From positions 1-64,000 of the forward strand of contig CAYRNR010000001.1 in assembly GCA_964425605.1 (NCBI GenBank): a stretch of DNA of 64,000 nucleotides. The letters run 5' to 3'. Below the pieces are notes generated by a model. It saw only the letters and a list, made by a program, of their open reading frames with translations, was not told the DNA's origin and ran no database searches. A program made the translations under genes and the position numbers. Positions within the stretch are counted from its first letter, which is position 1, and every line of letters starts with the position of its first letter. Of the stretch, positions 9,501-16,066 are shown piece by piece. Origin of the DNA: CAYRNR01 sp964425605 (GTDB lineage: Bacteria > Myxococcota_A > UBA796 > UBA9615 > CAYRNR01).

Positions 9501-10543
9501 GTGCGGCCCTCGCGGGTGGTCATCAGGCGGACCCACCGCGCCAGATCGGCCCGCTCGAGGGCCACCACGGACACGGGCGTGCCGCTGGGGGGCCTGCGCG
9601 AGAGGCTGTGGACGATCCGCTTCACCAGCAGGTCCCTGTTGGGACTGGCCGGTTCGGCGGCCCGCAGCGCCACAGGCACCGCGCTGCCCAGCGCCGTGCC
9701 CGGCCAGAGCCTCGGCGGCAGGACCTGCAGGATCACCACCGGATCGGTGGCGCCCCATCGCTCCAGCAGGTCGAGGACGCGCCCGTCGCGCCAGGCCGGC
9801 CCGGTGCAGTCGCTGAGCACGGCCACGACGCGTCGACGGCTCGGGTCGGCCAGCACGTCGGGGTGTGTGGGCGGCGCGTCGCGCCGGCCGTCGGGGCGCA
9901 GCGCGAGGACGTCGTCCGAGGTGTCCATGGTCCACAGGCGGATGTCTCGGAATGCGCCGTGCAGCTGGAGCAGGCGGTGCAGCTCCGTGGCGGTGTCCTG
10001 CCAGAACGCCATGGACGGGGAGCGGTCCACCAGCAGCGAGATGCCCAGCCACGGCTCGGGCGCGGGCGCCTCGACCACCTGGACCAGGCCCGTCTCGGCG
10101 ATGGCCACGGCCGTGGCCTCCTCGTCGACCACGCGGTGCACGCGGGAGGGGACGTGCCGCCGCATGGGGCGCAGCGCCCGGCCCAGGTCGAGGGCATTGG
10201 GCAGAGCGGGCGCCGGCGGGATCTCGAGCGGCAGGGCGGCGCCCGCGCGTGCATCCTCCCCGGCGTCGCGCGGCGCGGGCGGCTCGTCCGGGGCCTCCTC
10301 TCGCGTCGGTTCGGTCGGCTCCGGTGTGCTCTCGGTCGGCTCTGGCGGCGTGGAATCCGCTGGAGTCACGGGCTCTACCGGGTCGTCCTCTGGCGGGGAC
10401 ACCTCGGCTGCGGGGAGGTGTCCGGCGAGCCACAGCACGTCGGCCAGCTCCTCGGCCGTCACGTCGGCCCCGGCCTCCGCCAGCGCGGTGACCAGGGCCT
10501 CGATGGGCGATCGTTCAGGTGCCGAGCGTCCGGTAGACGGCAT
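6530..10543 (-). CDS. SAV_2336-like vWA / degenerate caspase / metallo-beta-lactamase fusion protein
   Basis: A 1337-residue cytoplasmic protein. Visible parts in order: helical N-terminus (10-45) and a Pro/Glu/Thr-rich linker (50-105); a von Willebrand A domain of the SAV_2336 type (165-360) with intact MIDAS DRSPSM at 173-178; a helical region; a beta-rich middle; a caspase-like region (about 838-1000) that starts RRWALVLGAG but reads HTSGWD where SGHG is expected and LLVTSETEG where the Cys loop is expected, so probably inactive; and a C-terminal ComEC-like metallo-beta-lactamase fold (about 1060-1300) with SHAHYDSMGG, LLTGDA and LPHSGS. The usual DH pair of the first metal motif is DS. 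Its start overlaps the MoxR stop by 29 bases. GC falls visibly in the C-terminal half, which suggests a mosaic gene. Confidence 0.8.
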   Translation of the reverse strand: MPSTGRSAPERSPIEALVTALAEAGADVTAEELADVLWLAGHLPAAEVSPPEDDPVEPVTPADSTPPEPTESTPEPTEPTREEAPDEPPAPRDAGEDARAGAALPLEIPPAPALPNALDLGRALRPMRRHVPSRVHRVVDEEATAVAIAETGLVQVVEAPAPEPWLGISLLVDRSPSMAFWQDTATELHRLLQLHGAFRDIRLWTMDTSDDVLALRPDGRRDAPPTHPDVLADPSRRRVVAVLSDCTGPAWRDGRVLDLLERWGATDPVVILQVLPPRLWPGTALGSAVPVALRAAEPASPNRDLLVKRIVHSLSRRPPSGTPVSVVALERADLARWVRLMTTREGRTPRGYVLQRRATRPAAGARPDGPTAEERVARFRAVASDRARRLADGLAAAAPLSLPVMRIVASALLPDHTIADLAEVLLSGLLYEDGGDEDTPADERCYAFHDGVQAALLADAPRTWTLLVAERLFDATARRQGSPVRFRALLRDPDAFGEQDLGALGPELPEATARVLRGLGPDLGRLADRLVGAASGDERTGTEEATETVSWEGALIIDLGSRGAGENADTADATRRVASWVGSPDEVAVPVKRILTLSAPISEEIVPAIRQLMADDSEPAGGLLFIFTVGDHIGFDHRKLKLPSGVKRAGFDRALWVMLDTTGGKPTQRRLPRPPDQSMVVEWSLAHQESLSEAVNTLINGLRGAAATPDYDITADSLANFLQYRRQDFVESQWRAPMPLTFTVEGAPMTIRTGVGSILRQLEVSIDALLGGEIIVQDGIGSEVARAPVTDSWLLKFDVPPDVYTVRHTTGVEALVTVGDALGATNEARLSLPLESRMIRRRWALVLGAGRLAADARNLGQRLTTLGYGCTIVADDRTRPVPKDIQRAARDITSKAGPDDLFWVHTSGWDRASVLDKVLDILTGQRGAALLVTSETEGVASVQTSPHPWSTFGGDFVRVSCHVPIASGARSTTAGRGVLVRAALEALDVRDEHGLSIGELVEALGRAAQDNRTAAQYDVAGFGRLHGRIVPRVDGLIVEHMSTREGTSVLVRTVGQPADSAVLFDGGRFGGYQRTLRPRLKELAPLHLDSVVLSHAHYDSMGGILELLQNLADGSKFENKLSLEQLLWTFDPRVDERNSGTAQRQRLVDVLEELVSRRGFSVRRAERGYSQRFDSGIHMKILHPENLDFFDGDDRMENERSVVASFHLGERRVLLTGDAPGQRLAHIAGHFDVLQLPHSGSVRDNPPEFLERVTADHYLVSCRGMYRLPSPETFEILHEVRRGQPYTIHLAQRFEDMKAKRYAEPLRSLLASQRGVTVRTPAKGDYSTMVVLGVKEP

Positions 10544-11546
10544 CGCGCAACGTCTCCTGGGGATCCTGTCCTTCGCCCTCGTCCGCCTCGGGCTTGGCGC
10601 CGAGGTCCACGCCGCACCGGGTGGCGAGGAAGACCGCGTTCATCAGCTGGTCGGTGGCCAGGTGTCCCTCCTCTCCGCTTCGGCGGAAGAACTTCCCGAC
10701 CTCCTCGGTCACCTTGGCCTCGTCGTCGATACCCACGTGGAGACGGACGATCTCCAGCAGCTTCACCTCGTTCGGCGGCTGGATCGTCAGGGGGATGCAG
10801 CGCCGGAGGAAAGGCGCCGGAAACTCCCGCTCCCCGTTGCTGGTCATGATGATCACGGGGTAGGCGTTGCAGCGTACGACCCCGTCGATCACCTCCACAG
10901 TGTCTTTGTGATCCCGGGCGTCACACGGGCGCACGTACACCTTCCGGACCTCCGCTGGGAGGCGTTCGAGCTCCGGGATGCGGAACTCGCCCTCCTCCAG
11001 CACGTGCAGCAGGTCGTTGGGCAGGTCGATGTCGCTCTTGTCGATCTCGTCGATCAGCAGCACGCGGGGCTGCCGCGTGGGCAGCAACGCAGTGCCCAGC
11101 GGCCCCAGCGTGATGTAGTCGCCGATGCGCGCCAGTGATTCCTCGACGCTGTTCCCCTCGCCCTTGGTCAGCTCGTGGTCCTGCAGCCGGCCGATCGCGT
11201 CGTAGCGGTACAGCGCGTCCTTGAGGGTGGAGCGGGTGTTGACCGGCCAGACCAGCCGTTCCCCCAGCCCGATCTCGTGGGCAATGGCCTTGGCCAGGGT
11301 CGACTTGCCGGTCCCCGGGCGGCCGGTGACGAGCAGGGGGCGGCGCAGGAACAGCGCCGCGTTGATCCGATCCCGCTCGGACGGCTCGGTGAGGAACGGC
11401 GTCTTCATGACCTGCTTGCGCACCGGGGGCTTGCGCGCGATGGGTTTGCCCTTGTACGCACGCCAGCTCGGTGGGGTCGGCCACTTCACCGAGTGGGGGG
11501 TGCCGTCACCTCTGAAGATCGGCCAGGTGTCCGCTTTCTTGCTCAT
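10515..11546 (-). CDS. MoxR-family AAA+ ATPase of a vWA-MoxR-VMAP system
   Basis: A 343-residue AAA+ ATPase. Walker A is GRPGTGKS (75-82), Walker B VLLIDEID (162-169), sensor 1 IIMTSNGE (232-239) and a candidate arginine finger FLRR (246-249). A basic, Trp-rich N-terminal tail (1-48) precedes the core. MoxR ATPases work with vWA partners as remodelling machines. In ternary conflict systems they pair with a vWA protein and a VMAP protein, exactly the neighbours seen here. Start ATG at 11546 with AGGAAG upstream, 13 bases after the caspase-VMAP stop. The last 29 bases overlap the vWA gene, so translation is probably coupled. Confidence 0.9.
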   Translation of the reverse strand: MSKKADTWPIFRGDGTPHSVKWPTPPSWRAYKGKPIARKPPVRKQVMKTPFLTEPSERDRINAALFLRRPLLVTGRPGTGKSTLAKAIAHEIGLGERLVWPVNTRSTLKDALYRYDAIGRLQDHELTKGEGNSVEESLARIGDYITLGPLGTALLPTRQPRVLLIDEIDKSDIDLPNDLLHVLEEGEFRIPELERLPAEVRKVYVRPCDARDHKDTVEVIDGVVRCNAYPVIIMTSNGEREFPAPFLRRCIPLTIQPPNEVKLLEIVRLHVGIDDEAKVTEEVGKFFRRSGEEGHLATDQLMNAVFLATRCGVDLGAKPEADEGEGQDPQETLRDAVYRTLGT

Positions 11547-11559
11547 GATTCGTCGCTTC

Positions 11560-13455
11560 CTAGGCGTCGTGTTTCCGCTCCAGCCCGAGCTCGCACCGCG
11601 GGCTGTCCGGCGGGGGGAAGTCCGGGTTGTCGTACATCAGGGCCAGCTGCAGGTCCTCGTCCTGGATACGTGCGCGGAGAATCGCCCCGGGCACGTCGTG
11701 GGAGTCGCGCGCCAGCTGGTCATCCAACGTCGCACGGACCTGATGCTCCGAGCGGGGCCAGAGCGCCACGGGTGCTCCCGCCAGGAGGATGGGGATGGGG
11801 TCGGACGGTTTGCTGTCGAGGGCGACGAAACCGACGTCGGCATCGTCGAGCACCTGACGCAGCCTGTCCTCGTCGCGCAGGTCGTGGGCTCCGGCCCAGT
11901 GCGCGGTCGGATCGGCCACGAATCGCCCCCAGGCATCCACCCAGTCCGCCCAGGTGTCCCCCAGCTCTGGGTCGTACCACCGCTCCCAGCATCGCAGGAC
12001 CACGCGGAACCTGTGTCCGATGGGGGAGGTTCGGCTGAACGGCCGGTCCATCGGCCACTGGTCTGCGTCGGTGTCTAGCCAGCTCAACGGCACGAACAGG
12101 TGTACGGTGACGCGGTCTCGTCCGGCGGCGGCGATCTCGGTCTTGAGACCGTTCAACAAGCTCCTCAGCAGGGCCCTGACCTGTGCCCTCTCGGCACGAA
12201 CGTCCGCAGGCACGCTCACCGCGCGGGGGACGGCATCCCGAACCCAAACGCGGTGTGCTGGCCCGGAACCACAGACGGCCCACACGGCGATCTCCGGATC
12301 GTCGTGTTGAGCAGGCCCGACCCGGACGAGCAGGTGCAGCTCGGCCTCTGTCGCGTGCTGGACCTCCGTCCGGAGATCGCCCACCTTCTGGAGATCGACA
12401 CCGAGGACCGGGGCTGCGTCGTCCTGTATCCAGCTCATGAGCTCGGCGCGGTGCGCCTCGCCAATCTCGTCGTGCAGCGCGAGGCAGAAGCGCAGGAGAC
12501 AGGGGGACGAGCGGAGACGGAGGTCGCGGGCCATCGCGCCGACGAGGTCCGGGTGTTCACCGGCAAAAACACGGACCTCTGACGGTACGGCGAGCCACCA
12601 CGCACGGCGTAGCGTCTCGTCACCAACCTGCGCCTGCGTGAGGAGCGCCAGCAGCCTGTCGAGCTGGGCCGAGGAGATCGATGCGAGCGCTGGGTCGAGC
12701 TCGTCGACCTCCCGGAGGATCCCGGTCGGTCTGGAATCGTCGTTCCAGACGGACTCACCACCCACGCAGTACTCGGAAAAGAAGGGCTCCTGGTTCGTGT
12801 CGCCATCGTCGCGCAGCTCGCGGAAGTCGGACTTGAGGCCCGGCTCGATTGCTTCGATGTCAATGGGCCAGTCCTCCCCGAGGCGCGCGAGGAGGCGGTC
12901 GGAGAGCAGGCCCACCTCGCGGGTTCGGTCCTCGACGGCCTTCTGGAAGATGCGCGCCGCGAAGAGCGCGTGCTGGGTCACGCCGGCGCGGGGTTCGCCG
13001 ACCTGCAGCCGCCCGGACGGAAGCTCGCTCGCACCGCGCCAGCTGAGCTTGTAGTCGGCGCAGGTGTCGAGGACCACGAGCTGCATCGGGAAGCTGCTGA
13101 AGTGAGTCGAGCGCAGCTTCGACAGCAGGGAGTCCACGTCCAGGTTGCGGCGATCCTGTTCGGTGGCGTTGCTGTACAGGAGCCGCCGCCCGGTGCTGGG
13201 CTGGCAGATTCCGTGACCGCTCCAGTAGACGATCAGCAGGTCGCCTTCCGCTTGATACCGATCCGAGAGGGCATTCTCGAACTGGTCCCGGGTGGCGTCC
13301 GGCAGCGTCGTGACGTGCTCGACCCCGCGCGTCTGCAGCCAGTCCGTGAACCGGCCCGCGTCATTCCGAGCCCCGACCAGGTTCGGGAGTTCGCGCGAGT
13401 CGTAGTGGTCGATGCCGACCACGATGGCGTGCGTATGGCTCGGGCGGGGAGGCAT
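11560..13455 (-). CDS. Caspase-VMAP protein (effector plus VMAP-C sensor domain)
   Basis: A 631-residue protein. The N-terminal p20-type caspase domain (9-190) starts HAIVVGIDHYD and has an intact catalytic dyad: His81 in YWSGHG and Cys132 in VVLDTCAD. A helical region (about 255-345) resembles effector-associated or VMAP-middle modules. The C-terminus (about 365-625) matches the VMAP-C pattern, including HLFVPLSWL and SPIGHRFRVVLRCWERW. In this family VMAP links an effector to the MoxR/vWA pair. It is the first gene of the minus operon. The ATG lies seven bases from the promoter element and has only a weak AGGA, so the message may be leaderless or nearly so. Confidence 0.88.
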   Translation of the reverse strand: MPPRPSHTHAIVVGIDHYDSRELPNLVGARNDAGRFTDWLQTRGVEHVTTLPDATRDQFENALSDRYQAEGDLLIVYWSGHGICQPSTGRRLLYSNATEQDRRNLDVDSLLSKLRSTHFSSFPMQLVVLDTCADYKLSWRGASELPSGRLQVGEPRAGVTQHALFAARIFQKAVEDRTREVGLLSDRLLARLGEDWPIDIEAIEPGLKSDFRELRDDGDTNQEPFFSEYCVGGESVWNDDSRPTGILREVDELDPALASISSAQLDRLLALLTQAQVGDETLRRAWWLAVPSEVRVFAGEHPDLVGAMARDLRLRSSPCLLRFCLALHDEIGEAHRAELMSWIQDDAAPVLGVDLQKVGDLRTEVQHATEAELHLLVRVGPAQHDDPEIAVWAVCGSGPAHRVWVRDAVPRAVSVPADVRAERAQVRALLRSLLNGLKTEIAAAGRDRVTVHLFVPLSWLDTDADQWPMDRPFSRTSPIGHRFRVVLRCWERWYDPELGDTWADWVDAWGRFVADPTAHWAGAHDLRDEDRLRQVLDDADVGFVALDSKPSDPIPILLAGAPVALWPRSEHQVRATLDDQLARDSHDVPGAILRARIQDEDLQLALMYDNPDFPPPDSPRCELGLERKHDA

Positions 13456-13461
13456 GTTCCT

Positions 13462-13474
13462 GGCAATCTACCAC
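13462..13474 (-). promoter_or_regulatory. Shared promoter element GTGGTAGATTGCC, minus-strand copy
   Basis: An exact copy of the 13-mer at 3201-3213, oriented toward the caspase-VMAP gene. If TAGATT (13465-13470) is the -10 box, transcription starts about three bases before the ATG at 13455. The two copies bracket the island and face inward. Confidence 0.6.
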
Positions 13475-13534
13475 CGACGGCCGGAGCGTTCCGGATCCCT
13501 CGCAGCCCCCCGGGGAAAGTCGATTCAGACTGAC

Positions 13535-13610
13535 CGGATCGATCCGAAATCCGGATCGAACACTCAACTCTCCCCCTATGACCGGGCGGAATGATCCGGA
13601 ATGTGGATCG
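13535..13610. repeat. Cluster of ATCCGG palindromes upstream of the caspase operon
   Basis: The perfect palindrome CGGATCGATCCG (13535-13546), the palindrome ATCCGGAT (13549-13556), a further ATCCGGA (13594-13600) and GTGGATCG (13603-13610) lie 60-145 bases upstream of the caspase promoter element. Part of the cluster overlaps the tail of the next gene. The arrangement resembles a multi-site operator; no regulator is known. Confidence 0.4.
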
Positions 13611-14028
13611 TTTTGGGCGGTTTGTGGCGGTGGATGGGCCGACCTCCCCGCCTCCGCCGGGCCCACAGCAGCCCGGCGATCAACGTCCATGCCGGCAGTG
13701 TCGCGACGCCGGCCGCTCCGTCGGACGAGCACTCGCATGAGGGCAGATCCACGTCCGGGCACTGGTCCAGGTCCTCGTGGTTCGCGTTGGTGACGCATTC
13801 GAGGTAGCAGTCGTCGTCGCTGCCCGCGGAGTCGTCGTCGTCGTCGGCCTCGAGGCACCCGTGAACGTCGATGCACACGCCGGTGTACGCGCCGTAGCGG
13901 CACGGATCGCAGACCTCGTCGCCGTCGCAGATGTCCTCGGGCTCGTCGAAGGCCATGTTGGCCGTGGCCGGGGTCGCGATGGCGAACAGGGCCAGCGCGA
14001 GGATGCAGGGGAAGAAAGTGTGGCTCAT
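13576..14028 (-). CDS. Small secreted Cys/Asp-rich protein with MYXO-CTERM-like tail
   Basis: A 150-residue exported protein. The signal peptide HTFFPCILALALFAIATPATA is followed by a Cys-rich stretch (ICDGDEVCDPCRYGAYTGVC), an acidic run DDDDDSAGSDDD, and a C-terminus CECSSDG, hydrophobic helix (LPAWTLIAGLLWA), RRRR. The Cys-helix-Arg end resembles MYXO-CTERM-type sorting tails, which anchor surface proteins. Unusually, about 20 more basic residues follow the Arg cluster. I chose ATG 14028, which has AAGGAG six bases upstream, over the upstream ATG at 14070. Function unknown. Confidence 0.7.
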   Translation of the reverse strand: MSHTFFPCILALALFAIATPATANMAFDEPEDICDGDEVCDPCRYGAYTGVCIDVHGCLEADDDDDSAGSDDDCYLECVTNANHEDLDQCPDVDLPSCECSSDGAAGVATLPAWTLIAGLLWARRRRGGRPIHRHKPPKTIHIPDHSARS

Positions 14029-14059
14029 GGCGAGCTCCTTTCCGGCGTTGGCCGCCGAC

Positions 14060-14797
14060 CTACCAGACACCGGTGATCCCCAGGGGCGAGATGGCCACGA
14101 TGCGCGCTCCGCGAGATCGCCGCGCCGCCTGCTCGTCCGGTCCAGCGGTCCGCTCCACCTCCCCGGCCATCACGGCGTGGGGCAGGGCGATGTGCAGCAG
14201 CACCAGCGCGGTCGTGCCGCAGGCCATGGCCATGACCAGGCCGATCTCCGCGAACACCGACGTGTCCGCCCGCGTGCCGATGGCAGCCATGAGCAACCCG
14301 ACGCCGGCGCCAGCGCCGGTGAGTCCGGCGGCCAGCCCCCAGCGGTCGCCCTCGCGCCGCCACTGCCGGGCGAGCACGCCCGCGGAGGTCGCCTCGCCCA
14401 GCTGCTGGCGCAACGTCATCAGCGTGAGCTTGGCGCCCAGCACCGAGGGCACCCCCAGGCCCAGATTGATCATCGAAAACGGTATCCAGATCATGTCGCC
14501 GAGGGGGTCGTAGCCCGTGCCGCAGCGGACCTTCGAGGGATCACACGCGCGCCCGGCCCCCCACGTGATCTGCCGGATGGTCATGGGCACGGCAGCGAAC
14601 GAGGACGTGAGCACGAGCTGGACGTTCCAGTAGCCCAGCTCCTTGCGGAAGCGTTGCTCGACGGCCTCGCGGTCCAGGTCATCGCCCTCGGCGTCGGTCG
14701 CCCCGGCCGCAGGCGCGGTCAGCGCGAGCAGCACGGCTGCGACCCACGCTGCGAGGCACAGCCGCGCACCGCTGCCGAATCGACGTGGTCTCTGCAT
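14060..14797 (-). CDS. Membrane protein of unknown function with signal peptide
   Basis: A 245-residue protein with an N-terminal signal sequence (WVAAVLLALTAPAAGA), a polar helix and about four further hydrophobic segments, two of them forming a pair near the C-terminus (GAGAGVGLLMAAIG and ALVLLHIALPHAVM). A Cys pair (ACDPSKVRC) lies in a loop. ATG 14797 has AGGGGAG upstream and is preferred to the ATG at 14821. It sits 31 bases ahead of the Cys/Asp-rich gene and probably shares its transcript. No family recognised. Confidence 0.65.
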   Translation of the reverse strand: MQRPRRFGSGARLCLAAWVAAVLLALTAPAAGATDAEGDDLDREAVEQRFRKELGYWNVQLVLTSSFAAVPMTIRQITWGAGRACDPSKVRCGTGYDPLGDMIWIPFSMINLGLGVPSVLGAKLTLMTLRQQLGEATSAGVLARQWRREGDRWGLAAGLTGAGAGVGLLMAAIGTRADTSVFAEIGLVMAMACGTTALVLLHIALPHAVMAGEVERTAGPDEQAARRSRGARIVAISPLGITGVW

Positions 14798-14893
14798 GGT
14801 GTTCTCCCCTTCACGGATCATCGCGTCCTACGCTCCCACCCCTCCAGTACAGCAAGGGACGTGCCAGCGCAGGGGATACAACAGGGTAGTGGA

Positions 14894-16009
14894 TCATTGC
14901 GATCGACGGACGACCCCGGTCGCGGCGGTGATCTCGAGCTCGAAGAGCAGGTCGGGACGACAGACGTCGGCAAAGACCGCCACGGCCGGCAGATCGGGCA
15001 CCGCGCCTCGGGCGCGGAGCTCCTTCCAGGCGCGGTGCGTCTGCTGGTCCTTGAAGAACAACGCGCCGGTCACGGCGTCGGTCGGGCTGGCGCCCTGGTG
15101 GCGCAGAAGGGTGTCCATCGCGGCGTAGCTCTCGAGGATCTGCCCGCGCGGGTCCCCCACGTGGACCGTCGCGCCGCTGTCGTCGATGCTCGCGGTGCCC
15201 GAGGCGAACAGCAGCCGCTGCCCCGGGAGCCGCACGATCGTACCCCGCGAGAACGCCGAGCCGTAGTCGTAGGCCTCGCACTGGTGGGAGGTCCGCATGG
15301 GCTCGAGGATTCCGGCCCCGCGCACGGCCAGGAGGTCCATGAACGCCGGCGCCCCGGTGGCGTGGGCCCCCTGGATGCCGGTGCTGGCCGGTGGCGGCGA
15401 ACCCGGGGGGCCGCCGATCCCCTCGCGGACGAAGAACTGGTTCCGGACCCGATTCAGCTCCGCGTAGTCGTCCAGCAACTCCTGGACGTAGATCCACGTC
15501 CGCGCCACGTCGCGGAACCCGAAGCCGAAGGCACGGACCCCGTCGCTGGCGCGCTCGAACAGATCCTCGAGCCTGGGCGGCCCGGCCCGGTCCGGCGCCG
15601 TGCCGATGCCGCACAGGTGGAGCACCTGCACGCCGTCGAATGCGACGAGGGTCCCCACGGGCCGTCCGTCGCGGGCGACCTTTTCGCAGCGCGCGGCCCC
15701 CTCCACCGCGAGCAACTGGACCCCCGCGAGGAGTCCACCGACGCACGGCTCGGCCAGCACCAGGGTCGTGGGACAGCCCAGAGCCGGGAGCACGCTGCGG
15801 ACGACGGCCGCGCCGGGCTTCGCCGCGAAGACCTTGCCGTGGACCCTGCGGGCGTCGGGAGGCAAGGCGGCGAGGGCAGCGCGGAACAGGGACCGGATCC
15901 CCTGTTCGGAGGTCAGCGCCTGCCTCGTCGTGACGGTCACGTGGTGGAATCGCGGATCTGCGCCGACGGCGAACGAGGAGATCGAGGGCTCCGGCGAGGG
16001 GGCGGTCAT
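14894..16009 (-). CDS. Rid-superfamily chorismatase-like protein (FkbO/Hyg5/XanB2 type)
   Basis: A 371-residue cytoplasmic protein with two YjgF/RidA-like halves. Family-typical runs are RTWIYVQELLDDYAELNRVRNQFF, PASTGIQG and YGSAFSRG followed by LLFASGTASID. In chorismatases this fold hydrolyses chorismate to 3-hydroxybenzoate or a dihydroxycyclohexadiene carboxylate, feeding secondary metabolites or aryl polyene and quinone precursors. Aromatic pathway genes (aroA, aroE-aroK) lie in this window at 44624-47189, but not nearby. Which product is made cannot be told. A generic Rid deaminase is less likely because of the length and the Arg/Asn-rich centre. Confidence 0.72.
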   Translation of the reverse strand: MTAPSPEPSISSFAVGADPRFHHVTVTTRQALTSEQGIRSLFRAALAALPPDARRVHGKVFAAKPGAAVVRSVLPALGCPTTLVLAEPCVGGLLAGVQLLAVEGAARCEKVARDGRPVGTLVAFDGVQVLHLCGIGTAPDRAGPPRLEDLFERASDGVRAFGFGFRDVARTWIYVQELLDDYAELNRVRNQFFVREGIGGPPGSPPPASTGIQGAHATGAPAFMDLLAVRGAGILEPMRTSHQCEAYDYGSAFSRGTIVRLPGQRLLFASGTASIDDSGATVHVGDPRGQILESYAAMDTLLRHQGASPTDAVTGALFFKDQQTHRAWKELRARGAVPDLPAVAVFADVCRPDLLFELEITAATGVVRRSQ

Positions 16010-16066
16010 GATGTTCTCGGTCGTGGGGGTCTGGTGGTGGGGGAGCGGTGTGCGGGGAGGATTGGC

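Noticed and set aside
3201..13474. Mobile-element boundaries of the conflict island
   Set aside because: No integrase, transposase, tRNA end or flanking direct repeat is visible. Only the inward-facing promoter copies mark its edges.
13855..14070. Longer start at 14070 for the Cys/Asp-rich protein
   Set aside because: It lacks a ribosome site and would place a polar stretch before the signal peptide; ATG 14028 has AAGGAG.
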